In this document: piece by piece, positions 32,213-43,920 of the stretch | How positions within the stretch are numbered: the first letter of the stretch is position 1 | Layout of the letters: every line of letters starts with the position of its first letter | Assembly (NCBI RefSeq): GCF_010093595.1 | Contig: NW_022985438.1 | Span: 1 to 64,000, forward strand | DNA from: Mytilinidion resinicola | Lineage: Eukaryota; Ascomycota; Dothideomycetes; Mytilinidiales; Mytilinidiaceae | DNA: 64,000 bases | Direction: 5' to 3' | Notes under the pieces: model-generated | The model's input: the letters and a program-made list of their open reading frames with translations, nothing else | What the model was told of the DNA's origin: nothing | The model's database searches: none | Translations under genes and position numbers: made by a program

Positions 32213-32870
32213 GGTATCAATCGATTTGCGGGAGATGGAGAAGGAGAGAGCACCGTCGATATCCTTCCTGCAGTTGGTGTAATAATCCAGGAAAGATGAT
32301 GACCTGGCGGCGTGAGCTGCTATCTGCAAGTGGTAGGCATCAGTTTGCTGTCGAAGAATAGCCGTGATGGTTTCTTACCTATGCAGAAAGGAGCACTTGA
32401 AAGCTTGCGCCTGCTAGTTACAGCACAATGTGCTAGCTGGGCGATACTAGTGGATGGTTGAATGGAGGGCAGCAACCTGTAAACGTGAGCACATCCCTTA
32501 GAAAAGGTAGATAGTTAATGTTTTCACGAACAGTAAGTGATTGGATAGGTTGGGGATGCTCTGGATGATTGCTTGGATGGAAGGGTGCTTCAAATATAGG
32601 AGGAAGCACTAGCCGTTAATCGTTGACAGGAACTACAGTTTTTTATACCTATCAACCCTTTGGCGTCCCCCACACCTTTCGCCCGCTCCTCTAGAATATC
32701 TTAGGCTCGGCTGCGGAAGCAACATGAAAGTCCTCTTAGAGCTGTAGGTAGAAAAAGGCTTGCAGATGGATACGCTCTCGGCAGACGCGATAGATCCGCA
32801 TTTATGAACGGGAAAACTCAGCATGACGGTGATGATCGACAGACCGCGCCTTATATTGTCTCGATTTTGC
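32213..32870. other. Intergenic, ordinary composition
   Basis: No supported gene. Confidence 0.4.
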
Positions 32871-33539
32871 TTAGGTGTATAAATTAAAGGCTTAATAAAG
32901 AAAAAGGCGTTTTGTATTAGCATCCTTTATAATAGAAGAGAAAGGTGGTTGGTTAATAAGTTGTTTAAAGTTAATATACCCCTTATATTGTGCGGCACGG
33001 TGGGTCGTGCGCGACCTAAGGACGGACGTTAGCTGCAAAAATACAACCTATAGGTAACTATAAATAGAGCAGGTAAAAAGTATAAGAGGTAGATTATAGG
33101 CTTAAATATAGAGCAACTTTACTAAACTGCGCTATAAGTAATTAGTAAAGTAGAGTTAAAAAAAGGGCGCTAAGTTAATAAAGTAGCTATTCTCAGGCGT
33201 TGGTAACAGGAAGTTCCCTGCTGCGGCGAGGGAGTGTTATATTATTGCGCGTAAGGACTTGCTTCTTAGCGCGCTAAATCTGCTGCTTTAATCCCCTGCT
33301 ATTAAGTTTCTTTAATTTATAGCAATATACTTCTTTATTACGCCTTAGTATTCTAGAAGCTAATAGGGATATAGGATCTTTTTAGGGCATGCTTAAAACA
33401 GCGATCTAAAGGATAAAGGCGAATTAAAGGGTCTACTCGAAACGCTTTAAGTAAGGCATAAATTGTTGCAATATATAGACAAAATTATTAAAAACAACCT
33501 GCTAGGCTGTATCGCGCTTAATAGAACGCATATTATATA
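32871..33539. other. TA-rich RIP block
   Basis: Mostly TA-rich, with a small GC-rich island at 32990-33030 (GTGCGGCACGGTGGGTCGTG) that might be an element terminus. No gene is recognisable. Confidence 0.55.
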
Positions 33540-35388
33540 ACGTATTCCACTACTAAGCCGGCTAAACCACCGAGCCGGCTACTTTTCCTTAGCATAACCA
33601 ACACCATATACGCGCAGTTAATTTATTCGCAACTAGCTATAGAACTTGTATACGATACACTTAGATTAGATTTAGAAGAAGCTTTTTAATCCTTTTTACA
33701 CGTACGCGCATTATGCCCAGCCTTTCCATAGTTTTTATAGCGCTGTTAAGCTAGTAGAGCCCTATTTACACTATCTCTACTACCTACCTTTTTCCGTGGA
33801 TTAGATGCTCTAGACACTTTAGCAGCTATATACAACGCTGCTATACTATACTCTATTATACCGCTAGTCTGGATTCGCTTTCTTTTACAACCTTTACGCT
33901 TAGTTATCTCTGCTAGTTGCTTTTTAAGCTTTTTAACCCGGGCTTTAATAAGTATATTTTTATATAGCATTTCTTTAGCTCCTTTAATAAGCTTTAAGAA
34001 GCCTTTTTAGGCGGTTATTAGTAACTATATAAAGGAATTACTTACTAGCCTTAACTATAATCTAAATTTATATATATTACTTAGGGTTTTTAATTACTAT
34101 AGTATTTCTAGTAGAGGTGCTAGTAGTAGGGTCCGTAACTATATATTAAGGTAATTAAGAACTACCTGCGCATTAATAGGAACTAATCTAAAGGCCTTAA
34201 AGGCCTTTTTATAGTTCTTATATATAAATATATTAAAAAACGCGTTTTTAAAGGCTAGTAGGAAGCCTTCTTTATTAATATAGTAAACGCATCGGCGTGC
34301 TAAGTTTTATATACGTTAAAAGTACTTTAGCTTTAATAGCGAGAAGTATACTATATTAAGTAGCTAAAGTATATATAATAAATGCGCAGGTATATAAAGG
34401 GTAAGAATTTATTATTTAATATAATAATCCTTAAAATCTTAGTTAAGGTGGCTCTTATAGCTATCTAAAATTAGTAACCTATATAACCCTACCTAACGCG
34501 CCTTTATATATATATTAAAGTACTTTAACTACTTAAAACTAAGCTTATTATTAGTCCAGCCGTTTTTAGAGACAGAAAGCTTCTAATTATATAGTATCTC
34601 TACTTCCTTATACTATATAGAGATATATATACATCCTTTATAGATAATAAATAGTAGGGTTATATATCCGGCAGCGCAGATACTCTAGATAACTATAACC
34701 TACTCTTAGTTACCTAGTTAAATAAGATTAGGCCTTATATATCTCTCTAAACCTGTAACAACCTTTATTATACTAATTATACCTATTTAAAAGCTAGTTT
34801 TATTAAAGTTATAGATATTATCTAGGTAGACGCTATACTTAGCTATAGTCTCTTATATAAAAGTAAACTATATATTAATAACCTCTAGGTCTTTCTAAAG
34901 TATTTTCTAGCAGTTCTTTACCTAATTAAAAGCTATTTTAAGCTCCTTTATATAAGATATAAACTGTTAAGTCCAGTTCTTACTTACTAGTATTCCACCA
35001 CGCGCAGCTAGTACTTTATCTGCTATATCTACCACCTTATACAACTAGAGCGCAAATTCTTATAAGTTTAGGTTAAGGATATATTATATAATTGTGTGCT
35101 CTTCGGTCGCAGTAAGCTTTAGGTAGTTTAGTCGTAATTAAGGTCGAAACGTAATTCCGTGGAGCCGATTAGAGAGCCGCTAATATCGTACGTTAAAGGC
35201 TACTGCAGCGCGTTGTATAGTCCTAAATTAACTAGAGGTAAAGGCTTAAAGCGCGAGATTAATACTGCCTTCTTACTAAAATAGATAATCGCTGCGTTGT
35301 TAATGCATTGCTGTGTAAATATAGTGTTAGTTATGCTAAGGAAAAGTAGCCGGCTTAGTGGTTTAGCCGGCTTAGTAGTAGAATACGT
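33540..35388 (-). mobile_element. Pogo/Tc1-like DNA transposon, copy 2 (1849 bp)
   Basis: It is colinear with and exactly as long as the copy at 22827-24675. It starts ACGTATTCC, ends GAATACGT and is flanked by TA (33538-33539 and 35389-35390). It is RIP-mutated along its whole length, including the C-terminal region that is nearly clean in copy 1; a shortened open frame (33746-33970) still shows the coiled coil and KRKGCKRKRIQ. The knuckle cysteines are partly lost. The two copies share the tandem GCCGGCT motifs in their terminal repeats. Confidence 0.9.
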
Positions 35389-35390
35389 TA

Positions 35391-37250
35391 CTATTTTTAT
35401 TATAAGTACTTTAGATAGTTAACACCTTTTAGGCCTTAGGATTACTACTTAATTTATCCTATATTTAATAGTTTAAAAGAAAGGCCCCTATATAGTAGTA
35501 GTTATTAGGAATAACCCTAAAGTTAAAAATTTTTGTATTTAGTAATATATATTATTATTTATCGCGCATTTTTAATCTATCCTAAATAAACTAACTTATA
35601 TATCCTAGTATAGCCTGTTTTTAGACCGTAATAGGGAACTAAAAATAGGACGTTTTAGGCCTGTTAAGATTTTTAGGTCTTAGTTTCCTATAGAGAAATA
35701 TCTAAAAAACCTTAAAATATTTACTAACTATATCTTTATACGCTTATAAAAAGAGACTTAAAATACCTAAACAAAATATTTTTCTTAGTATAGAGGGTTT
35801 CTTACTACCTAGGAATAGATATAAGGTTATAGTATTTATATATAACCTATAAAGCATAACTAAAACCCGGTCCCGAATTTAGTTTATTTGCCTAAAGTAC
35901 CTAGAAAAGGCCTGTAAAGGGGACTACTTTTTAACCTAGACTATAAGGTCTAAAAATAAGTCCCTATAATAAAAGGTAACACCGGAGCTAGTTTAACTAA
36001 AGGCTTTCTAAAAAAAGCTTAAATTAAAAATAGCTTTTATCTTAAACTGTTTTTAACTCCGGAGTTAACTAAGCTATTATTACTTTGCTATTTTCTAATA
36101 TATATATTCTTACGGCTATTTCCCTCTATATTTTTATAGCAGCCAGAACCGCCGCGGCAGATTTAAAGCCTAATAAGAAACCTTTAGGCTTTACCGCTTC
36201 CAGCGTGTATTCTTTTAGTTAGCTATAAGCAATAATCTAACTTAAATTTAGTGGCTTAATAGGAATAGAAGTAATTAGTTTTATAGCTATAGCGAAACCT
36301 AGGATAATTACAGGATCTCCTGTTAAAACCTTAGCTATAGTATAGAATACCTCTTAGCTATTAATTGCAGATATTACGAGTATAAAATATCGCCTATTTT
36401 TATATTTAACCGCGTTGTCTTCTTTAGGAAAAAATTCCAGTTAGGCTTATTTTTTAACTACTACCGGTTCTTTTTTATCTATAACAGCAACTATACTAGT
36501 ATTTTAGGGAAATAGTTAAAAACTAGTACCTCCTAACTTACTAGGTTTAATAGTAACAATTATAATATAACTAGTATTTTTTATTTAGTAGGGGAAAGTC
36601 TAAAGTATATAGTTAGATAGCTTAAAAAGCGCCTTAAATTTCGGATAGCATAGTAAGGTAGACCGGCCCCTTATAGCGGTACGTAACGGACAGCAAGCCC
36701 CTTCTTAATAGCTGCGGCTCTCTCTCCGCGCATTATTATATCTTCTTTTTTCTGCTTAGCTGCCTTAGGCAGTATATTAGGCTACAGCCTCTACTTAGAT
36801 AATATAATTAAGATTATCTCTCTCCTACTTCTTCTCCCTCCGGTAACGCGTAATACTTAACCCTGTAACTATCCTGCTCCCTACTACTATAATAGGGCTA
36901 TAATTTTATAGAAAAAGTTTAATATTAATTAGTACCCGTATTCTATAAACTAAAACCTGTATATATAACTAAGATAGTAAATCCTATACTTTTTAACTAT
37001 AGTATCTTTAACTAGTATTAGTAATTAATTAGTTAAATTAACCTTATTAATTTAATTAAGTTAAGTTACTTAACTTAACTTAGAAGATATAACTGCGTCC
37101 GACTTCCTAAAGTATACCCTTCGAAAAGTTCTAGTAATTAATTAATTAGGGTCCTAATTTAGTGCCCCTGTGTTTTTACTACCTCTGCAGCTTATTTTAG
37201 ATACCTAACTACCCCTCTACGCGATTAAGAAAGTGCTCCCCTTTAAATAT
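35391..37250. other. TA-rich RIP block containing repeat X
   Basis: Besides repeat X (35820-36650) no feature is recognised. A GC-rich patch at 36660-36730 is unassigned. Confidence 0.6.
35820..36650 (-). repeat. Dispersed repeat X, copy 1
   Basis: It matches 52830-53367 plus 59481-59845, the two halves of a copy split by the gypsy element. On the minus strand a RIP-broken frame can be followed (for example KYKNRRYFILVISAINS and LGFKSAAAVLAAIK). That frame suggests a protein-coding repeat, but I recognise no family. Confidence 0.7.
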
Positions 37251-37259
37251 AGTTAAATA

Positions 37260-38164
37260 ATTTAGTATAATTATACTAAAGCTCTTTATCGCCGTGGTTA
37301 GCTTTATTAGCATACCTGTAACTAAGGGTATCGGAACTACTATTATCTAAAACTTATATTACTTCGAAGTTTATATCTAGAGCGTTGCTAACCTACTAAA
37401 TAAAAGTATTACTCTTGCGCCTTATACAGGTAAATTAAAGGAAACCTATTATTTAAACCCTAATAGCAGGGGCATTTTGCTAAAATTATCTAAAACTCTA
37501 GTTCCCTTTAATATTACGCAGTTTAAGTATACTTATAACAGAACTAACCCTAATATTTATTATAATATTTTAAATATAGATAGTTATCCTTTTAAAGAAT
37601 AGGGCCTTAAGCTTTCTCTATTCTCTCCTAAGTATTCTTTTATCTCTTATAGTCCTGGCGTAGTAAACTACTTATAAGTTTATAATAAACTAAATAACAA
37701 CCTTACTACTAAGAGTTATAAAGTTTTAGCGGTTTTAATATTAATATTATGCCCGTTTCCTAAAAATCCGGCAGTATTAACCTAAATAACTAAAGTTACT
37801 AGTATAAAAAGGTTTATATACCTAATAAAGATATAATTTAAGGAATATACTTCTTTAGTACTAAGTCCTTTTTATACCGTGCTAAGTTTAGCCTATATAC
37901 TAATATCCGCAATATATAGTAAGGCTTCCCTATTTTATAGTAGTAGTAAAAAAAAGTATACTAGTAATATTATATACTATAACCTAGCTAGTAGCTATAG
38001 AGCTTACGGCTTTACTATTACTAATAGCGACTATATTATTATAATTATGCATAATACTTAGGATACTAAGAGTATAATATCTAACGGCAACCTATAGTAC
38101 AGCCAGAAGATTACGATTTTTAATAAGAAAACTAGCAAGATATAGCCTGCAACTATTAGAAATA
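37260..38164 (+). pseudogene. BYS1/thaumatin-like cell-wall protein relic (RIP-mutated)
   Basis: A plus-strand frame broken only by RIP-type stops reads FEVYI, SVANLLNKSITLAPYTG, ETYYLNPNSRGILLKLSK, NITQFKYTYNRTNPNIYYN and ILNIDSYPFKE. This is the pattern of fungal BYS1-domain, antigenic thaumatin-like secreted proteins (VYLWSV..ITL.PG..Y.E.Y..NP.GGGIS.K, then IYYDLS.I.G.PF). Cys-to-Tyr changes account for missing disulfide residues (VVNYL for VVNCx). A Ser-rich part follows to about 38160, where the transposon at 38165 interrupts; the frame may resume after 40012. No start can be fixed. Confidence 0.6.
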
Positions 38165-40011
38165 ACGTAATCTATAAGTTAGTGGCCCGCACAAGCTAGT
38201 AGCCCACCTAACTACGCTACCGAGGCCAAATATTCCGAATTACTCCACCACGAACAAATATATTTGATGCAGCTACATACTAGCTAGCTGCCTACCGCCT
38301 AGGGCACGTACGTGCATTGTGTTCTGTTGATTCGCACATGCTGCACCTAGGTTTTGCTCGCTGTGGCCGCTCGGCCGGTGGCTCTGCTGCCTCCTCTGCT
38401 GCCCCTTCCTATACAGGTTGTGCACGATCGGCTGCTTTTTCACCTGATAGAATACCCTTTCTAGCTATATACGTGCGCTTCCTTGCCTTTTTTTATTTCT
38501 GGCGCTAATTCTCTATGCGCAGCTTCTCATTTTCGCTTGCAAGCAGCACGGCGTTTGATATTGCTGTTTCGCACGCCTTGATAATTTGGCCAAGGGCCTG
38601 TTCTGCTGGACTTTGTGGGCTATGCATACGCCGCTGGCGATAGCGCTTTAGCAGGGCTGTCTGCTTTTGTAGCTCGGCGATATTATAGGGTGTTTCGGCT
38701 GTCCAGGATCCATTTAATTGTGGCCGTAGAGAGGGGGGTGGCGGTGTGTGATATCCGGCATGCAGCAATAATAGCACACGATCGGGGTTGTATAGAACTA
38801 GGCCAGTAGCTGCAAATCCCGCCCGTATATTGCCTGCATATAGTGCCTCCTGCCTGGCCTGCCTATATATAGGTAGGAATTCGTGTTTATTAATATAGTT
38901 AACACTGTAGCCTATAATCTATTCAACCAGGCGTCTATAGGACCGCTTTAGCACGGAGAAACAGCCAATATCTAGGGGCTGCAGCAGATACGATAAATGT
39001 GCAGGCATGCAGACAATAATAATATTATAATCCAGGCAGAATTAGTCGAATTCGGGGTTTATATAGCTATCGTGGCCGTCCAATACAAGCATCCGATGCG
39101 TGCTAACTGTGCGATCTTTTGTATACTTATGGAATAGTTTTAGCCAGGCAAGGCCAATTTCATTTATTGTCCAGCTATTCTTACTAACACCGATTAACTA
39201 TTCCTTTAGAATAACCTTGTACTAAGCGGCTTAGTGTATTATTGCTTTAAAGATAACTAGGGGTGGAATTTCAACCCCTATTGCATTAATACATTTAATA
39301 ATTATAACCTATTCTTAATTGCCCGGCTGTACAGTCCTAGGCCGGCCGGCACAGTCTGTTCCAGTAACAACCCGGGCAGTTGCAATAACACCTATTTAGC
39401 AGCCGGTCTTATTAAAATTCCAGGTGTCTTTATTAAGAATTCTATATTATATCTTAATATCTTGCACGCGTTTAAACCAGGCCCGGATAAGCACAGGATC
39501 TTCGCATTTAGCACGCTGATAGTCGTATTTGCGATTGAATTTGGATTTTAGGTTGTCATAGCGGCTGATGAAATTTCGCACCCAGTTCTGGCCGACAGTA
39601 AGGGGGGTATTCTATACAACGCGTTGGCTAGCTAGAATGCTAGCTATCTGCCGTACAGTAGCAATACGGGGCGGCATGCCACGCTGGTCCATCGACAGAA
39701 TCCTCTGTACAAGAACCTCTTCTTGTACAGGTGTAAGACGGCGATTTTTGGAGATAGCACCGCGTTGTGGAGGAATACCACGGGCGCGACGCGTAACCGT
39801 CTTTCTGGGCACATCGTATAGTTTCTCAACACCTCGGAAGGATGTAATTTGGCCGGTCTTATAGGCTTAAACGCCTAGAATAACTCTGCCTTCTTAAAAG
39901 ATAGCTTCTTGTTGTTGTGGTGCTGCTATTAGGGTGGTTATTAGACGACGCGTCGCGTGTTAAGTTAGGTGGGCCACTAGCTTATGCGGGCCACTAACTT
40001 ATAGATTACGT
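38165..40011 (-). mobile_element. Pogo/Tc1-like DNA transposon, second family (1847 bp)
   Basis: It starts ACGTAATCTATAAGTTAG and ends with the inverse ATAGATTACGT. Terminal repeats of about 55 bp are nearly perfect, each with two TAGTGGCCC-type motifs. TA flanks it at 38163-38164 and 40012-40013. It is GC-richer and less RIP-mutated than the elements around it, especially at 38290-38800 and 39490-39840. The transposase is on the minus strand. Confidence 0.93.
38290..39815 (-). pseudogene. Pogo-like DDE transposase, moderately degraded
   Basis: The N-terminus is seen at about 39812 (ISKNRRLTPVQEEVLVQRIL, DQRGMPPRIATVRQIA), then WVRNFISRYDNLKSKFNRKY, a CENP-B/psq-type DNA-binding region. The catalytic part includes DTWNFNKTG (first Asp), MLVLDGHDSY (second Asp) and LLQPLDIGCFSVLKR. 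The C-terminus has a 90-residue open stretch (38505-38777) with a leucine-rich helix and ends in a zinc-knuckle-like CSMCESTEHNARTC near 38300. Stops are few and of RIP type, so this copy inserted or last moved after the strongest RIP. Not functional as read. Confidence 0.8.
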
Positions 40012-41080
40012 TAAGTATATAGGTACTAACGCTACTTTATATATAAGTGGGAATATTAACCTTTTATAAGGCTTTTTTAATAAAGCCTTCTTTAGCGTTA
40101 ATAGCCGCGGCTACTCTAATATTTTTAAGTAGTAGATTAAGTAGAGCTCCGGCTTTTACGCAGGTATTTAGTAATACTATACTAGAATACAGGGATTCTA
40201 TTATAACTGCTAAGTGTTCTGCTATACTAAATAAGGATGCTTAAGCACCGGCATATCCTAAAATAAACTCTAGAGAATACTTAGTTAGATAGCCTTAATA
40301 AAAACTATTTTTACTTACTACTATTAGCCTTATATATAAAGTTAGGATAAAGTAAACTTAGTAGCAGTATTATAGGAAAAATATATTATCGGGATGCCCC
40401 TACTAATACTAAATTAAACTAGCTAGGTTTTTAAATAAACGTTTATAAAATCTAACTATATAGAGGTACTAGAATAGTATTGTAATTTAGATTAATATAG
40501 AACCTAAGCCCGTATCTAGCAAACTAAAAAGCTATTAGGATTTAGTAGTATAAGGCCTATATAATAGAGTTGCACGCCTATATAAAGCCGCTATAAAGAG
40601 CAAACCTATATTACTAAAGCTAAATAATAGAGATATACAGAGGTAGAAGAATAATCTTCTATTAGAAAAAATAGCTTAGTCTTCTCTTACTATTAATTAG
40701 CTTTTAGTGGATTTAGTGCGTATATAAAATAATTATTTATAATTAAGCTCGCAACTAATATAGCTAGTTTTTGCGCCTATTTCTAATAGAAAACCCTTAA
40801 CTATATAAGTTTTTATAATAGCTAGGCTCTAAGGAACTAAGCAGTAGCCTTCTAGACCTATTTTATAAGTATTAGCCGAAAACTACTTTTAGCTATTATA
40901 AGAAAACTATAAAGTTATTTTTAGAGATATATTAACCGCTATTCCAACTAAAAATATACCTATTAATTATGCTAATATGCCGCTATACTCTAGCCCTAAA
41001 GGCCTTACTTATTATACTAATATTTATAGCTAAAGGGAAACTATTAGAAATATAAGGTTTCTTGCTCTAGCTGGATACTA
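40012..41080. other. TA-rich RIP block
   Basis: The first ~200 bp may continue the BYS1-like relic. The rest shows no recognised motif. Confidence 0.5.
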
Positions 41081-41480
41081 CTAGTTTAATTAAGCTCGAA
41101 CGAGCTAGCTAAGCAAATTCAATCCTATAATATAGCCTAGCAAAGAAATTAGCGCTTCTTATTAGGCCTGTCTCTAAGGTTAACTATAACTGTAACCCGA
41201 ATATAGAATTTTATATTTAATTAAATAATAGCCTATCTAGCTTTACAACAATTATATTGCGCACCTTAAGAAATATTATATATAGAGAGGAAATTATAGT
41301 ATTATATAGAACGGACTATTTTAATTCTAGGAACAGCAATTACTTCTGCGCGGTATATAAGGACTATAGAGTAAACAGTTAAATTTTAGCTAGACCCCTG
41401 TCTTTAGCTGGTAATAAAGGCCGTATTACTCGACAATCTGCTATAGCCCTTAAGCAGCGGAAGTTTAAGATAAATATCTT
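41080..41480 (+). pseudogene. SET-domain gene relic (RIP-mutated)
   Basis: The plus-strand frame reads KVNYNCNPNIEF (41175-41211), then LRTLRNII, REEIIVLYRTDYFNSRNSNY and FCAVYK. This is the order of a SET lysine-methyltransferase C-terminal half: the N-H-x-C-x-P-N motif, the G-E-E-I-x-x-x-Y-G motif, then a Cys-containing post-SET segment. The missing residues are each explained by G-to-A or C-to-T changes. Only this part is readable; upstream and downstream extents are unknown. Confidence 0.55.
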
Positions 41481-42109
41481 CTTATACGCCCCGCTATTAA
41501 CCTTTTAAGCTAAGCGGGCTCGATTAGACTATTATAATCTAATACCGGCTACTGCTATATTTCGCTATCTAATATATAGGCTTTAAGTAGTATATATATT
41601 CTAAGGTCGACTATACCTTCCATACTATATTAGGAACTTATAACTCTAATACTGCTAATAAAGTTTACTTCTCCTTTAAGTACCCCTTCTTAAAATTCTT
41701 AAATAGACACTATTTTTTATAGATACTATTATATATAATTTAGTATCCCCTTATACTATCTATATTCTATTAGAAACCTATTATAAATTTACTAAAAAGG
41801 TTTTATAGACTTTTTATAAGGAGTATATAAAAAAGAAGTTTAATAGGAAAGTATTCCGTTTTATAACTATAATTAACTCGTGCCTAAGGTAATTATATAT
41901 AGGACTTTAACGTGCAACAAAAGTAATTATTAAGGACCTAGAAAAATTAATATTCTAAGGGTCTACTGTAAATATACATGCATTTTACTAATATTTTAAG
42001 TACTTTAACGTAAAAAAGTAATTAATTATAGATATTTTGCTGCTAAATTACCCTATAAATGCGATAAATAGAGAAAAAAAGTTTTAATAAAAATATCTTA
42101 GCAGTAAAA

Positions 42110-43200
42110 ACTAGTATTAATTACTCTTTTACACACTTCCTTTTCTTCTTCCTCCCTAATTGCGTTCTTAACTCCTCTAGCTTTACATCCCTTATAAGTA
42201 CGCAATCCCTACTTTCCTAAAGCTGCTTTATTAAGCTAATATTCTCCGCTTTAACAACTTTAAGCTTAGCCTGGCTTTCCGTATTAACCGGTACTATACT
42301 CTAGTGTATATTCTTTAAAAAATCTTCTTTTTTTTCTATCTCTTTTCTAAGCTTAGTAATTATCTTCTTTAATTCTTTAGTTTTTTATTCTAAGTAGATA
42401 TTTAGTTTATAGACCTTATTTACCGCTAATTAAAGTAAATTAAGCTGCTATATCTAGCTATCTAGCTGTTCTTTTAGTATTATATTCGCCTCTTATTCTT
42501 CTATAAGGTCCTATAGTATATACTAGTTTTTTTAAGCTAAGGTATTTTAAGCTTTTTAGTAGTTCCTAAGTTCCTTAATACGCAGTATATCTAAATACTT
42601 AAAATATTTACCCTAGTAGTCTATATATAAAGGAATTAGTTTAGTAGCTCTTTTAATAATTCTATAGAAAATATTAAAGTTCTAACTAGTATAATATATT
42701 TAGCCTTAGATTGTTTTAGCAAAGTTGTCCACGCTTAAAAGTTCTTGCTTTAGATTATTTAGATTCCACTAATACTCTAATTTCTCTCCGGGGACTAGCT
42801 TATATTAACTTATTCTAATTATATAATTTTAGACTTTTATAGTAGGCGTTTCCCGTTTATATAATATAATATAGCGTACACCTATTAATTGCCTCTATAA
42901 GCAGTTAAAAATTTAGTAACTATAAATAGCCTATACTATTTTCCGGGCTCTATACCGACTTAAAGTTGCCTTAATATAAACCTAGAGACTGCTATTATCT
43001 GCAACCCGTAAATCTAAAAATACGGTAAATCTAATTACTAACTTAAAACATTTGCAATCTATAATATCTAGCAGCCGACACATCTAATTTAAGCAGAAGC
43101 AAAGTTAACGGATATATTTAATATTATATTTAGTATACATGCCGGTTCTAGGTTTATTATTATAAATAAAGCAAACTTTAGAAGCTAACCAGGGTTTATA
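42110..43200 (-). pseudogene. Unidentified gene relic with C-terminal coiled coil
   Basis: On the minus strand a RIP-broken frame covers about 350 codons. It includes MCRLLDIIDCKCFKLVIRF, VADNSSL and ATLSRYRARKIVQAI. It ends with a charged heptad region (KTKELKKIITKLRKEIEKKE, AENISLIKQL) and a basic tail KKKRKCVKE before TAA. The consistent frame and strand argue for a former gene or transposon protein. I do not recognise it. Confidence 0.4.
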
Positions 43201-43339
43201 GTAAGCTTAAATCGATATTTATATTTAGTATTGCACCTAAAATTAAGAGAAATCTAGAAAATCCTAAGGAAGTAGTATAGTTAAGCTTGTAAGCGCTAAT
43301 ATATAATATAGTACACTTTATTCCCACTTTTTAACCGGT

Positions 43340-43920
43340 ACTAGAGGTAGCACTACTTTAAGTATACTACGCTGGTCTAATATTTAGTCTAAATACAAGT
43401 ATTATTAAAAAGACTTTTTTAAAGAAGTTCCTGCCTAGTTTATATATATGCCTAATATATTAGAAAACTGGAATTCCTGTTTATAGACGCTTAATAGCTA
43501 TTTACGTAAGGTTATATCTATAGTTTTCTCGCCGGACGGTAAAACACTGGCGTTGGCATTATCGGACTAAATAGTTAAGCTATAGAACGCCGGCTTAGGA
43601 AAAGTGCTGCAGACGCTTAAGGGCTATTTAGATTTATATAGTCTTTTATTCTCTAATATAGAGTTCTATCTCTTAACTAATAGAGGAGTGCTATTTCTTT
43701 CCAACTTTTCTAATAATATAGTAGCCTTTTATTATTAACTAGCTTCTCTGCTATTAATATCTGTAGAGCAAGATTAGATATATTATAATAGCGAAAGAAT
43801 TCTTTAGCTTCCTTCCGAATTTCGCCTTTATAGCCCTTAATCGGTCGCTGTTTATAGGGTGCTTTTTTGGTCGAGTATTAGTTGCAAACTTTATATTCTA
43901 ATATTTCTTAACCTCTACTA
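43340..43920 (+). pseudogene. STAND/NLR-type WD40 protein relic, C-terminal part (RIP-mutated)
   Basis: A plus-strand frame with RIP-type stops reads SIIKKTFLKKFL and NILENWNSC, then VISIVFSPDGKTLALALSD (near 43525), VLQTLKGYLDL, and ERILQLPSEFRLYSP followed by SVAVYRV (near 43800). This is the end of fungal NACHT- or NB-ARC-WD40 proteins: the linker before the repeats, one clear WD40 repeat, and the closing LWLPSEYRP motif. Such proteins include fungal incompatibility NLRs. The nucleotide-binding domain is not found; the DNA upstream reads on the other strand, so the gene is a fragment. Few WD repeats remain, which could reflect array contraction. Confidence 0.65.

Noticed and set aside
35390..35440. 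Shared flank TTTTTATTATAAxTACT after two pogo ends (2512 and 35389) as evidence of the same target repeat
   Set aside because: The match is short and TA-rich, and could be chance in RIP DNA; not strong enough to claim.
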